37,650 nucleotides of DNA, taken from NCBI GenBank assembly GCA_902802575.1, contig CADCMN010000007.1:1-37650 (forward strand), read 5' to 3'. Source of the DNA: an uncultured Eubacteriales bacterium. GTDB taxonomy: Bacteria > Bacillota > Clostridia > Christensenellales > CAG-138. Shown piece by piece: positions 1-7,087 of the stretch. Every line of letters begins with the position of its first letter. The first letter of the stretch is position 1. The notes below the pieces were generated by a model. The model was not told the DNA's origin. It searched no databases and saw nothing but the letters and a program-made list of their open reading frames with translations. The position numbers were made by a program, and so were the translations under genes.

Positions 1-1
1 G

Positions 2-334
2 GACAAGGTGGCCGAGGACTTCAACGCCTTCTCCGGCGGCCATGGGAAGCTGGCGGCCTTCGCCTTCATGATCTTCAACCTCCTGTGCGCCCCCTGCTTT
101 GCGGCCATGGGCGCCATCAAGCGGGAGATGAACAGCCCCAAGTGGACCCTGTTCGCCATCGCCTATCAGTGCGTCTTCGCCTGGATCATGGCCTTCATCG
201 TCTGGCAGGTGGGCCGGCTCTTCGCAGGCGGCTTGAACGTGATAGGCCTCGTCGTCGCCCTCGTCATGCTGGGGCTCCTCTGCTGGCAGCTCTTCAAGCC
301 CTACAAGGAAGCCCAGAAACTGACCGTGAAGTGA
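2..334 (+). CDS. feoB: Ferrous iron transport protein B, C-terminal end (5' part outside window)
   Basis: This is the last 110 codons of FeoB, the GTP-driven Fe(II) uptake permease of the inner membrane. The frame is open from base 2, so the gene starts outside the window. The stretch carries the conserved C-terminal membrane segment with the motif NLLCAPCFAAMGAIKREM, which is typical of FeoB C-termini, followed by two more hydrophobic helices and a short basic tail. The following gene encodes a FeoB-associated cysteine-rich protein, the usual FeoB neighbour in Firmicutes. I am sure of the family. The GTPase domain cannot be seen here. Confidence 0.88.
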   Translation, partial: DKVAEDFNAFSGGHGKLAAFAFMIFNLLCAPCFAAMGAIKREMNSPKWTLFAIAYQCVFAWIMAFIVWQVGRLFAGGLNVIGLVVALVMLGLLCWQLFKPYKEAQKLTVK

Positions 335-360
335 TCCCCTCATTTCTCCCCTCCTAACGA

Positions 361-401
361 CAGCGCGGCGAGGACCTCCGCTTTTCGTCCCCGCCGCGCT
401 G
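361..401 (+). promoter_or_regulatory. Strong hairpin between feoB and the FeoB-associated gene
   Basis: A 10-bp arm CAGCGCGGCG (361-370) pairs with CGCCGCGCTG (392-401). After one mismatch the helix continues with GGAC/GTCC around an 11-nt loop. No T-run follows, so it does not look like a plain terminator. It may stabilise or process the feo mRNA. Confidence 0.5.
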
Positions 402-425
402 CCTTCTCACAAAGGAAGTGATCTC

Positions 426-671
426 ATGCTGTCCTGGCTCTCTGCCAATCTTGTCAATATCGTCCTGATCGCCGCCATCGCGGTCATCGTCGGCCTGTTG
501 ATCCGCGTCATGATCCGTGACCGCAAGGCGGGCAAGGCCCCCTGCGGCGGCAACTGCGCCTCCTGCGGCGCCTGCCGCGGCTGCGCTTCCTGCGGCGAGT
601 GCAGCGCCGCCAAAGAAAAAGCGGCGAAAATCACGCCGCATACTTCGTATAGATCCTCCGATAAACCATGA
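426..671 (+). CDS. FeoB-associated Cys-rich membrane protein
   Basis: 81-residue protein with one N-terminal membrane helix (about residues 8-28), a basic patch, and a cysteine-rich tail (CGGNC, CASCGAC, CRGCASCGEC). This is the layout of the small FeoB-associated proteins that sit next to feoB in Firmicutes and are thought to help iron uptake, although the exact role is unknown. The ribosome site AAAGGAAG lies 8 nt before the ATG. The last ~14 residues are unlike the family and lie inside the 3' end of the convergent minus-strand gene (41-bp overlap), so the natural tail may have been lost and replaced by read-through. Confidence 0.82.
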   Translation: MLSWLSANLVNIVLIAAIAVIVGLLIRVMIRDRKAGKAPCGGNCASCGACRGCASCGECSAAKEKAAKITPHTSYRSSDKP

Positions 672-954
672 TCAGGAGGGGGATGCCGCCCAGGCACCAT
701 ATCGCCGTCAGGATCCCCGCCGCGGGCACCTGCAGAAAGCTCAACCCGGCGGCGGCCCAGAAGCCCAGGGAATAGCCGATCCACATCCAGCCGTTGGCCC
801 GGTTGTAGGCGGGGATATCCCGGATCTGCCAGGGCTTCACCTCGGACCCGGAATAGAACCACATGGGCTTCTTCCGCCTCATGGCGTAGACGCCGATGCC
901 GGTGAAGAAGGCGGCCAGGGGGATCATGATGATGAGAAACACCAGATTCTCCAT
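631..954 (-). CDS. Small three-helix membrane protein of unknown function
   Basis: 107 residues with three predicted membrane helices (about 3-24, 57-75, 79-97). A polar loop after helix 1 carries basic residues and the string SGSEVKPWQIRDIPAYN. I do not recognise a named family with certainty; similar small unknown proteins are common in Clostridia. It starts 3 nt after the stop of the E2-like acyltransferase gene, so it is almost certainly the last gene of the four-gene operon that begins at 4307. Its 3' end overlaps the convergent FeoB-associated gene. Confidence 0.72.
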   Translation of the reverse strand: MENLVFLIIMIPLAAFFTGIGVYAMRRKKPMWFYSGSEVKPWQIRDIPAYNRANGWMWIGYSLGFWAAAGLSFLQVPAAGILTAIWCLGGIPLLIMVYRRIYTKYAA

Positions 955-957
955 GGC

Positions 958-1848
958 TCAATACTCGAACCCGCTGTGCTCGCCCAATGGCAGCTCCAGC
1001 ATCTCGGGGTGGGCGAAGATGTGCTTGATGAGCTTCAGGCTCTTGGCAAAGTAGAATCCGTCGGCGATGCGCTCGTCCAGCGTGGCGCCGATGTCCACTA
1101 CGTCCCGGATCGCCTTGGTCCCGTCGGCCATGAGCATCTCCTGCTTGTGGAGGGTGCCGATGGTGATCATGATGCTGTTGGTGCCGTAATTGCTCAGATG
1201 GTGGTGCACCGAGGGGCACTGGATACTGCCCAGGTTGCTGGTGAGGATGGTGGTATAGTTGGGGTCCCCCTCGGTGAGGGCCTTGGGGTTCACGCCCCAG
1301 AAGTCCAGCCAGCGGATGATCCGCACGATGGGGATCAGCACGAACCTTGGCAGGGCCGCGAACTTGTCCAACACCTCGTCGATGCCGCCGGTGGCGTGCT
1401 CGCTCTTTCTCGTTTCCTTCACATTCCCCACGATGCGCTGGCTGATGCTGTCCAGCGTGTCCGTGTTTTTGGGCTTAAGGACCATGAGGCTTTCCTCCGC
1501 GCCGTCGGCAAAGCGGCGCTTCACCACGAAGCTGATGGTGATCTCGTCCCGCTCGTACATGCGATACCCCTGGATGAACCGGTTCATGAGGGGCCGCTCC
1601 TTCACCATCCGGGCCATGCCCGTGACGGCGGCGTGGAAGAGGGTGGTCTTATACTCCGGGTGCTCGGCGTTCCGCTTTTCCAGATACTTCATCAGCTCCG
1701 TGGCGTCGATGACGTCGTTGAGATACACCTCGCAGTCCGTTCGATAGGGCCAAAGGTAGCACATGATGGTCTGCAATCCCGGGGCCTTCACCCGGCGGCC
1801 GTCCCGCCGGTCCCCCCAGCGGCGCTTCTTCTTGGGTTCGTTGCTCAT
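958..1848 (-). CDS. Stand-alone E2/CAT-fold acyltransferase-like protein lacking the catalytic His
   Basis: 296 residues resembling the catalytic domain of 2-oxoacid dehydrogenase E2 / chloramphenicol acetyltransferase, without lipoyl or peripheral-subunit-binding domains. The family's active-site motif near the C-terminus is HxxxDG. Here the matching stretch reads DERIADG, so glutamate replaces the catalytic histidine while the aspartate is kept. A run HHHLSNYG (about residue 217) supplies other histidines. The N-terminus is very basic (KKKRRWGDRRDGRR). The ribosome site AGGAG overlaps the stop of the upstream metallo-beta-lactamase gene. Co-transcription with an acyl-CoA ligase suggests it handles acyl-CoA, but the lost histidine argues for changed chemistry or a binding role. 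A paralogue lies at 37483-37650. Confidence 0.75.
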   Translation of the reverse strand: MSNEPKKKRRWGDRRDGRRVKAPGLQTIMCYLWPYRTDCEVYLNDVIDATELMKYLEKRNAEHPEYKTTLFHAAVTGMARMVKERPLMNRFIQGYRMYERDEITISFVVKRRFADGAEESLMVLKPKNTDTLDSISQRIVGNVKETRKSEHATGGIDEVLDKFAALPRFVLIPIVRIIRWLDFWGVNPKALTEGDPNYTTILTSNLGSIQCPSVHHHLSNYGTNSIMITIGTLHKQEMLMADGTKAIRDVVDIGATLDERIADGFYFAKSLKLIKHIFAHPEMLELPLGEHSGFEY

Positions 1849-1857
1849 GATCTTCTC

Positions 1858-2625
1858 CTATAGTTCGATGGTCGAAAAAGGTTCCAGAGCCCGGCAGGGG
1901 ATGCCGCGGGCTGTCAGTCGGTCGATGAAGGGTTGGGGGTCGATGGCCGCCGTCAGCGGCGGAAAACTGTTGTCATAGTGGTCGAGATATACGGCCTTGG
2001 GCCGCAGCCGCGCCACCAGGGGCCAGCCGTATTCCGCCAGGTCGCTCCGCCCCTGGTAGGGCAGGATCAGGGCGTCGGCCCCAGTGGGATAGTCCACGGC
2101 CGGGTCCAACCCCAGGCTTCCCATGACCTGGATGCGCCTGCCGCCCGCCGTCACCTGGTAGAACAGGATCTCGCCCTTCTCCGGGTAGGCGGCCGCATAG
2201 CGCAGCAGCCGGGCGGCCCCCAGGGGATGGCGGCAGAGCCGAGGGACCGTCTGCCGGATCAGGGGCCCGTCAAATTTGCAATGCCGTCCCTGAAAGGCGG
2301 TTATGGAAAACGGCCCCACCGCCACGGTCTCACCGGGGCGGATCCTCCGCAGCCGGTCCGGGGCCACGCCGTGCTTTCGCAGGGTCCCGCAGGGGGCGGC
2401 CGTGGCATAGATGGGCGCGTTCGATCCGGCGCACAGAGCCGGCAGCTCCAAGATATGGTCGAAGTGACCGTGGGTCACGAACACCGCCGCGGCGTCAGAA
2501 AACGTACCCCTGTCCAAGGCGGGCCACCGCTTCCCCGGCGGCAGGCCCAGGAAGGGGTCGAAGGCGATGGACCTGTCCCCTTCTGTCAGAAGCAAGGCGG
2601 CGGTGGTGAACCATTGGAGCTTCAT
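1858..2625 (-). CDS. Metallo-beta-lactamase-fold hydrolase
   Basis: 255 residues. The HxHxDH metal site is plain as THGHFDH (residues 51-57), with further candidate ligands downstream (GRHCKF, LDHYDNS). No signal peptide is seen, so it is probably cytoplasmic. It belongs to the broad MBL-fold hydrolases, and the substrate cannot be told. The start ATG at 2625 overlaps the stop of the acyl-CoA ligase gene (ATGA), implying translational coupling. A longer open frame upstream is only the shadow of the ligase gene. In this setting an acyl-thioester or ester hydrolase is plausible, which is inference. Confidence 0.82.
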   Translation of the reverse strand: MKLQWFTTAALLLTEGDRSIAFDPFLGLPPGKRWPALDRGTFSDAAAVFVTHGHFDHILELPALCAGSNAPIYATAAPCGTLRKHGVAPDRLRRIRPGETVAVGPFSITAFQGRHCKFDGPLIRQTVPRLCRHPLGAARLLRYAAAYPEKGEILFYQVTAGGRRIQVMGSLGLDPAVDYPTGADALILPYQGRSDLAEYGWPLVARLRPKAVYLDHYDNSFPPLTAAIDPQPFIDRLTARGIPCRALEPFSTIEL

Positions 2626-4307
2626 GCGGTCTTTCGCGCCTCTTCCTCCTCCAGCAGCCGGTAGGCCACCTTGCCCACCAACGTCTTGGGGAGCTCCTGC
2701 CGAAACTCGATCTCCCGGGGCAGGGCGTATTTGGCAATGTGGAGCCGCAGCTGCTCCATGATCCGCTCCTGCAGGGCTTCCCCGGGGGTCTCGCCCTCCC
2801 GGGGCACGATGAAGGCCTTCACCTTCTGCATCCGCCGGGGGTCCTTCACGCCGATGACGCAGCTGTAGGCCACCTCGGGGCAACTGTCGATGATGTTCTC
2901 CAGCTGGCCGGGGTAGATGTTGTAGCCGTTGGTGATGATGAGGCGCTTCAGGCGCTGGCGGAAATACACGTATCCGTCCTCGTCCATGTAGCCGAGATCC
3001 CCGGTGTAGAGCCAGGTGTCCCCGTCGGGCAGCACCCGCAACGTCTCGGCGGTCTCCTCCGGATGCTTCAGATACCCGGTCATCAGGGTGGGCCCCTTCA
3101 GGATGATCTCGCCCTCGGTCATGGGCGGCAGAAACTCAGCCGTGCCGGGCTTCACAATGGCGTAGACCGTGTCGGGGAAGGGCAGCCCGATGCTCCCCTC
3201 CCGATAGTCATCCTTGGGGGTGAGGCAGCTGGCGGTGACGCACTCCGTGAGCCCGTAGCCCTCCCGGACCTGGATGTGGGCGTGGTGGGCTTTCAAAAAG
3301 GCGTCGATCTTCTTCTTCAGCTCCACGGACAAAGAGTCGCCGCCGCAGAACATGCCCAGGAGGAAGCCCATGTTCAGCCTGTCCAGCTGGGGCATGTGCA
3401 GCAGCGCTTCGAAGATGGTGGGCACGCCCGCGATGAAGTTGGGCTTCTTGCGTTTGAGCATCTGGGCGTAGCTCTTGGGAGTGAAGGTGGGCATGAGGAT
3501 GCAGCAGGCCCCGTGGATCAGGACCGTGTGGATGTTGATGCCCAGGCCGAAGCCGTGGAAGAGGGGCATGCAGCTGAGCATCTTGAGGCCCGTGCGGAAG
3601 GTCTCCTGTATGGACTCCATGGCCTGCATGGCGCAGGCGTTGAAGTTGAGATCCGTGAGGCAGATGCCCTTGGGCTCGCCGGTGGTGCCGCCGCTGTAGA
3701 GGATCACGGCGGTGCGGTACTTCTCGAAGACAGGCGTAGGCAGCGCCGCCTCCCCGTCGCCCTGCTTCAAAAACTCGGACCACAGCAGGTGGGGCGGCTG
3801 GGGAAACTTCAGATAATCCTTGCCCTTTTTGAGGGTGTAGAGGATGCAAAGGTGCATCGGCAGCACGTCCTGCATCCGGCAGGTCAGGATGGTCACGGGA
3901 TGATCCGCGTCGGCCAGGGCCGCAGCCACCTTCTCGTAGAACAGGTCCACGGTAACGATGACCCGGCTCTCGGCCACGTTCAGGTAGTAGGTGATCTCGC
4001 TCTGGGCGGACAGGGGGTGGACCATGTTGGCTACGGCGCCCAGGCGGTTCACGGCGTAGAAGCAATCCAGGGCCTGGGGGATGTTGGGCAGGCAGATGGT
4101 CACGGCGTCGCCGGGGCGCACGCCGAAGGCCCACAGGGCCCGGGCTGCCCGCTCGATGCGGCGGATGAACTGGGCATAGGTGGTCTTTCTGCTGTAAAAC
4201 TCGTAGGCGGGCTCCTCAGGATACTGCTTTGCCACCCGTGCCACCATTTCGAACATGGTGGCTTCGGGGTAGTCGAGGTGCTGGCGGAGTCGGTCGTTGG
4301 GTTCCAT
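2622..4307 (-). CDS. AMP-forming acyl-CoA synthetase/ligase
   Basis: 561 residues of the ANL superfamily, which activates a carboxylic acid with ATP and loads it on CoA. Visible motifs are the P-loop YSGGTTGEPKG (204-214), GYGLTE (A5), the hinge region TGDLGYMDEDGY, the YNIYPGQLE segment, and the C-terminal PKTLVGKVAYR with the probable catalytic lysine. The length fits medium/long-chain acyl-CoA ligases. I chose the ATG at 4307 because AAGGA lies 7 nt upstream and the preceding 20 codons of the open frame look like leader. A TTGTGC-17-TATACT promoter sits just upstream. It is the first gene of the 4307-631 operon, so its acyl-CoA may feed the E2-like protein downstream. Confidence 0.9.
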   Translation of the reverse strand: MEPNDRLRQHLDYPEATMFEMVARVAKQYPEEPAYEFYSRKTTYAQFIRRIERAARALWAFGVRPGDAVTICLPNIPQALDCFYAVNRLGAVANMVHPLSAQSEITYYLNVAESRVIVTVDLFYEKVAAALADADHPVTILTCRMQDVLPMHLCILYTLKKGKDYLKFPQPPHLLWSEFLKQGDGEAALPTPVFEKYRTAVILYSGGTTGEPKGICLTDLNFNACAMQAMESIQETFRTGLKMLSCMPLFHGFGLGINIHTVLIHGACCILMPTFTPKSYAQMLKRKKPNFIAGVPTIFEALLHMPQLDRLNMGFLLGMFCGGDSLSVELKKKIDAFLKAHHAHIQVREGYGLTECVTASCLTPKDDYREGSIGLPFPDTVYAIVKPGTAEFLPPMTEGEIILKGPTLMTGYLKHPEETAETLRVLPDGDTWLYTGDLGYMDEDGYVYFRQRLKRLIITNGYNIYPGQLENIIDSCPEVAYSCVIGVKDPRRMQKVKAFIVPREGETPGEALQERIMEQLRLHIAKYALPREIEFRQELPKTLVGKVAYRLLEEEEARKTA

Positions 4308-4338
4308 CACAAAGTCCTTCAAAAATTTGATATATAGC

Positions 4339-4367
4339 AGTATACCATAGCCGGCGGCGAAGCACAA
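4339..4367 (-). promoter_or_regulatory. Promoter of the acyl-CoA ligase operon
   Basis: On the minus strand, TTGTGC (-35, 4362-4367) and TATACT (-10, 4339-4344) are separated by 17 bp. The -10 box ends 31 bp before the ligase start codon. Confidence 0.7.
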
Positions 4368-4406
4368 CCGCTTTCCGGGAAAAAGGCGGCGCGATCCGGC
4401 AGTTTT

Positions 4407-5417
4407 TCACCCCAACGGCACATAGCCCGTGGCCTCGATCAGCGTTTGTCCCTCGGGGGACAGGAGCCAATCGACCAGCTTTTTCACGTTTTTGTTGGGA
4501 TCGTCGGCCCGGTACACGGCGTAGAAGGAGGCCACGATGGGATACTCGCCGCTGCGGATGGTCTCCCTGTCGGGATAGACGCCGTTGAGCCGCAGGACCT
4601 TCACGTCCGGGGCCTCCTGGCCCGCGGCGCCCACCATGTCCATAAGGTAGAACCGGAAGGAATAGCCGAGGGAGGCGCCGAACAACGCCAGGGGCGACTT
4701 GCCCTGGATGGGCCGATCCCCCATAAAGGCGTCCATGACGCTTTGGCTGCCGCTGCCCTTCAGCCGGGTCACGGGGTTGATGGGCCGGTCCGGGCCGCCC
4801 ACGTCCCGCCAGTTGCGGATGCGGCCGCCGTAGATGTCCCGGATCTGGGCGGTGGTGAGGCTGTCCACCGGGTTTTGACCGTTGACGAAGAACACGAAGG
4901 CTTCGAGACCGATGGGCACGTAGACCAGCTCCACGCCCTTTTCGGCGGCGTACTGCTTCTGCTCCGCCGACGGCGCGGCCGAGAAGAGGATGTCAGCAGT
5001 CCCGTCCACCACGGCCTTGTAGCCCCGGACCGTGTTCCGATACTGCATCCGGCTGTCCGGCGCGAAGTTCTCCCCGTAGTAGTTGTCGTCGGAGAAGACG
5101 CCGCCCTCATAGGTGACGGAGCCCTCGGGGTACACGTTCTCGATCACCGCGGCGTATACGGGCACCAGGGCCGCCGCCCCGTCCAGCACGGGCAGGTCCC
5201 CGGTCAGGCGAAAATCGGTGTGGATCTTGGGCAGGTCGGACCCGGCCTCGAAGGGCAGATACCTGCCCACGTCCACCATCTTGGGCTGGGCGGAATCGCT
5301 GAAGTTATTGGTAAGGCGGCAGGTGAGGAGCCGATAGAGGCTGCCGTTGAACCCCAGGAACAGGGCGAGGGTCAGCAGCAGGATCGACGATTGACGAAAG
5401 AGCCGTTTTCGATTCAT
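4407..5417 (-). CDS. PstS-like periplasmic-binding-fold protein, membrane-anchored
   Basis: 336 residues with an N-terminal membrane helix (about 8-26) and then a type 2 periplasmic-binding fold of the phosphate-binding (PstS-like) kind. Family-like features include YGGRIRNWRDVGG, NPVTRLKGSGSQSVMDAF and the C-terminal LSPEGQTLIEATGYVPLG. The KGSGSQ stretch resembles the oxyanion-binding loop. No pst permease genes lie nearby, so it may be an orphan binding protein or sensor, and phosphate is only a guess. Start: ATG at 5417; an in-frame ATG at 5426 is equally possible, and a GTG at 5498 gives an unlikely leader. It follows two tiny membrane-protein genes but is separated from them by two hairpins. 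Confidence 0.78.
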   Translation of the reverse strand: MNRKRLFRQSSILLLTLALFLGFNGSLYRLLTCRLTNNFSDSAQPKMVDVGRYLPFEAGSDLPKIHTDFRLTGDLPVLDGAAALVPVYAAVIENVYPEGSVTYEGGVFSDDNYYGENFAPDSRMQYRNTVRGYKAVVDGTADILFSAAPSAEQKQYAAEKGVELVYVPIGLEAFVFFVNGQNPVDSLTTAQIRDIYGGRIRNWRDVGGPDRPINPVTRLKGSGSQSVMDAFMGDRPIQGKSPLALFGASLGYSFRFYLMDMVGAAGQEAPDVKVLRLNGVYPDRETIRSGEYPIVASFYAVYRADDPNKNVKKLVDWLLSPEGQTLIEATGYVPLG

Positions 5418-5466
5418 TTGGATCATCTTCTTACGTATGGCAGTTTTGCCGGTTTTGCCTGCAAAA

Positions 5467-5526
5467 TTGCCGCGCCGGTCCGCGGCAAAGGCAAACACTG
5501 CGTGTGAAAAACCCTGTTTTTCACAC
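5467..5526 (-). promoter_or_regulatory. Double hairpin before the PstS-like gene (attenuator or internal terminator)
   Basis: Directly after the stop of the 46-residue gene lies a perfect inverted repeat (arms GTGTGAAAAA 5502-5511 and TTTTTCACAC 5517-5526, 5-nt loop). Next, on the minus strand, comes a GC hairpin TTGCCGCG/CGCGGCAA (5467-5488) followed by AATTTTGC, a weak terminator pattern. A tandem GGCAAAAC CGGCAAAAC follows. Together they could tune expression of the binding protein relative to the two genes upstream. Confidence 0.5.
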
Positions 5527-5666
5527 TACCACAGCTCCTTAGCGATGAACTGGATGATGGAGGCGTGCTCGTAGGCGTAGCAGGCGTAGGCGAAGTGGGC
5601 CGCCGTCAGCAGCAGGCACAGCCCCAGCACGGCGGCAAAGACGATGCGAAAGGTCCTGGGTTTCAT
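5526..5666 (-). CDS. 46-residue single-helix membrane protein
   Basis: The reading frame MKPRTFRIVFAAVLG... gives 46 residues with one membrane helix (about 7-25) and a short polar tail ending FIAKELW. A GAGGTG ribosome site lies 5 nt before the ATG, and the gene starts 9 nt after the stop of the 80-residue gene, which supports it being real. Its stop codon overlaps the first base of the inverted repeat at 5502-5526. I do not recognise the family. It could be a small subunit working with the PstS-like protein next to it. Confidence 0.62.
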   Translation of the reverse strand: MKPRTFRIVFAAVLGLCLLLTAAHFAYACYAYEHASIIQFIAKELW

Positions 5667-5675
5667 GTCCGCACC

Positions 5676-5918
5676 TCACATATGGGCCACGGCGGCCATG
5701 AGCAGCAGGAGTATGCCCACGCAGAGGCCCGCCAGCACCACGGCCGTGATGGCGGAAGCGATCAGGCTCCGCCGCCAGGCCGCGAACCGATCCGGGGCCT
5801 CCTCCCGCCGGACCCTTGTTTTGAAGAACCCCACCAGGCTCACGATGAACCAGATCACCGCCGCGGCGGGCAGGGCAAAATAGAGAAAGACGATGAGCTC
5901 GCCGATGAATCGTTCCAT
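5676..5918 (-). CDS. Small two-helix membrane protein
   Basis: 80 residues with two membrane helices (about 7-31 and 53-79) joined by a basic loop (KTRVRREEAPDRFAAWRR). The family is unknown to me. It is the first gene of a small minus-strand group, 9 nt before the 46-residue gene, with a good promoter upstream. Together with the following 46-residue protein and the PstS-like protein it suggests a small membrane complex, which is inference from position only. Confidence 0.7.
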   Translation of the reverse strand: MERFIGELIVFLYFALPAAAVIWFIVSLVGFFKTRVRREEAPDRFAAWRRSLIASAITAVVLAGLCVGILLLLMAAVAHM

Positions 5919-5944
5919 AGGGGCCTCCCGGATGGTTTTTCAAC

Positions 5945-5973
5945 AGTATACCAAAGATGGGGCTTGAGGGCAA
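5945..5973 (-). promoter_or_regulatory. Promoter of the small membrane protein genes
   Basis: On the minus strand, TTGCCC (5968-5973), 17 bp, then TATACT (5945-5950), 27 bp before the start codon at 5918. Confidence 0.62.
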
Positions 5974-6033
5974 TCGAAGCCCCCTTTTTTCACAAAAACG
6001 GCCAAATGCTACGATAAGTAGCAAAAAAGAGGC

Positions 6034-6049
6034 CAAAAGACATCTTTTG
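6034..6049. promoter_or_regulatory. Putative operator palindrome upstream of the XRE regulator
   Basis: Perfect inverted repeat CAAAAGA-CA-TCTTTTG ending 4 bp before the -35 box of the XRE gene. The placement fits an autoregulatory site, but no binding is shown. Confidence 0.45.
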
Positions 6050-6053
6050 TCGC

Positions 6054-6082
6054 TTGTTTTGTCAGCTGCCGTTGCGTATACT
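6054..6082 (+). promoter_or_regulatory. Promoter of the XRE regulator gene
   Basis: TTGTTT (6054-6059), 17-bp spacer, TATACT (6077-6082). The ribosome site AAGGAGG and ATG (6113) follow. Confidence 0.7.
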
Positions 6083-6112
6083 GGGACCATCGAAAGCAAG
6101 GAGGACAAGAAA

Positions 6113-6985
6113 ATGACATTTGCACAGAAGCTGAAAGAGATGCGGACCCGGGCGGGCATGTCCCAGGAGAAGCTGGCGGAGAAGGTGGGCGTGAGCCGTC
6201 AGGCCATCACCAAGTGGGAGACGGACAAGGGGGCCCCGGACATGGATAATCTGATGGCCATCTCGGACCTGTTCGGCATCAGCGTGGACGAGCTCCTGGG
6301 CCGGGAGGCCCGGCGGACGACGGAAGGCTTCCTATATGAAAGCGTGACGGAGTACGACGTCATGGATCCCAAGCGGTACGACATGAAGCTGGGCGGCGCC
6401 CGGCGGCTGAGCGTCCGGGGCTACGAGGGGGAGAAGCTGCGGGTGCGGCTCCTTTCGGACACCCTCGCCACGTTGGCATCGGACTGCAAGGTGAAGATCG
6501 ACGACAACCGGGGGCGCCTGGACGTGGACCTGGTCCGCCAGAACGGCATGACCGAGGCGGCGGTCAGGGAGGGGCTCACCATAGAGGTGGAGCTGCCCAG
6601 TCGGTATATCTATCATGTGGAGCTGGCGGCCAATGTGAACGAGCTTCTCGTGAGCGAGCTCGTCTGTGAGGACCTGGAGTTCGGCGGCAAGGTCCAGACC
6701 CTGGTGGTGGACGGCTTTGCCGGGGCCATGGAGATCGACAGCAACCTGGACATGAAGGTGGACGTGCGCGCCCTCACGGGAAGCCTGGCCCTCAACCAGG
6801 TGGCCGCCGTGTCCCGGCTGACGGTGCCCGAGGGGTTCGCCTTCGCCGCCAAAAAGAGGGGCATCGGCAACGCCCTCTACTTCGAGGCGGCCGGCCGGAG
6901 CGCCGATGATTTCTCCGATCCCGACGCCGAGACCGTCATCGAATTGAACGGCATGAAGAGCGAGCTGTTCCTCTGCCGAGCGTAA
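6113..6985 (+). CDS. XRE-family transcriptional regulator with C-terminal beta-rich domain
   Basis: 290 residues. The N-terminal helix-turn-helix (about 5-60) is clear: MRTRAGMSQEKLAEKVGVSR followed by QAITKWETDKGAPD and LFGISVDELLG. The remainder (about 75-290) is rich in short beta strands (KLRVRLLSD, LTIEVELPS, KVDVRALTG), like DUF4097-type putative adhesin/sensor domains often attached to such regulators. There is no membrane helix. The start is fixed by AAGGAGG with the ATG at 6113; the longer open frame upstream runs through the promoter. The target is unknown. A palindrome next to its own promoter suggests autoregulation, and the divergent small membrane genes (5918) are other candidates. 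Confidence 0.82.
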   Translation: MTFAQKLKEMRTRAGMSQEKLAEKVGVSRQAITKWETDKGAPDMDNLMAISDLFGISVDELLGREARRTTEGFLYESVTEYDVMDPKRYDMKLGGARRLSVRGYEGEKLRVRLLSDTLATLASDCKVKIDDNRGRLDVDLVRQNGMTEAAVREGLTIEVELPSRYIYHVELAANVNELLVSELVCEDLEFGGKVQTLVVDGFAGAMEIDSNLDMKVDVRALTGSLALNQVAAVSRLTVPEGFAFAAKKRGIGNALYFEAAGRSADDFSDPDAETVIELNGMKSELFLCRA

Positions 6986-7000
6986 ACGGAAAGGGCATCG

Positions 7001-7035
7001 CAGCGCGGGCAAAGTCCCGCGCTGTTGCGCTTTTT
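7001..7035 (+). terminator. Rho-independent terminator after the XRE gene
   Basis: Stem CAGCGCGGG (7001-7009) / CCCGCGCTG (7016-7024), 6-nt loop, then TTGCGCTTTTT. The end of the hairpin abuts the -35 box of the next gene's promoter. Confidence 0.68.
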
Positions 7036-7053
7036 GGGCGCGGGTGGTATACT
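7025..7053 (+). promoter_or_regulatory. Promoter of the GPH symporter gene
   Basis: TTGCGC (7025-7030), 17 bp, TATACT (7048-7053), placed directly behind the XRE terminator stem. Confidence 0.6.
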
Positions 7054-7087
7054 GGAAGGCAGAAAAAGCACGACAAGAGGGGGAAGA

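Noticed and set aside
517-1863. 448-residue plus-strand frame
   Set aside because: Antisense to the E2-like gene and the small membrane protein, without recognisable motifs. The minus-strand proteins have family features and ribosome sites.
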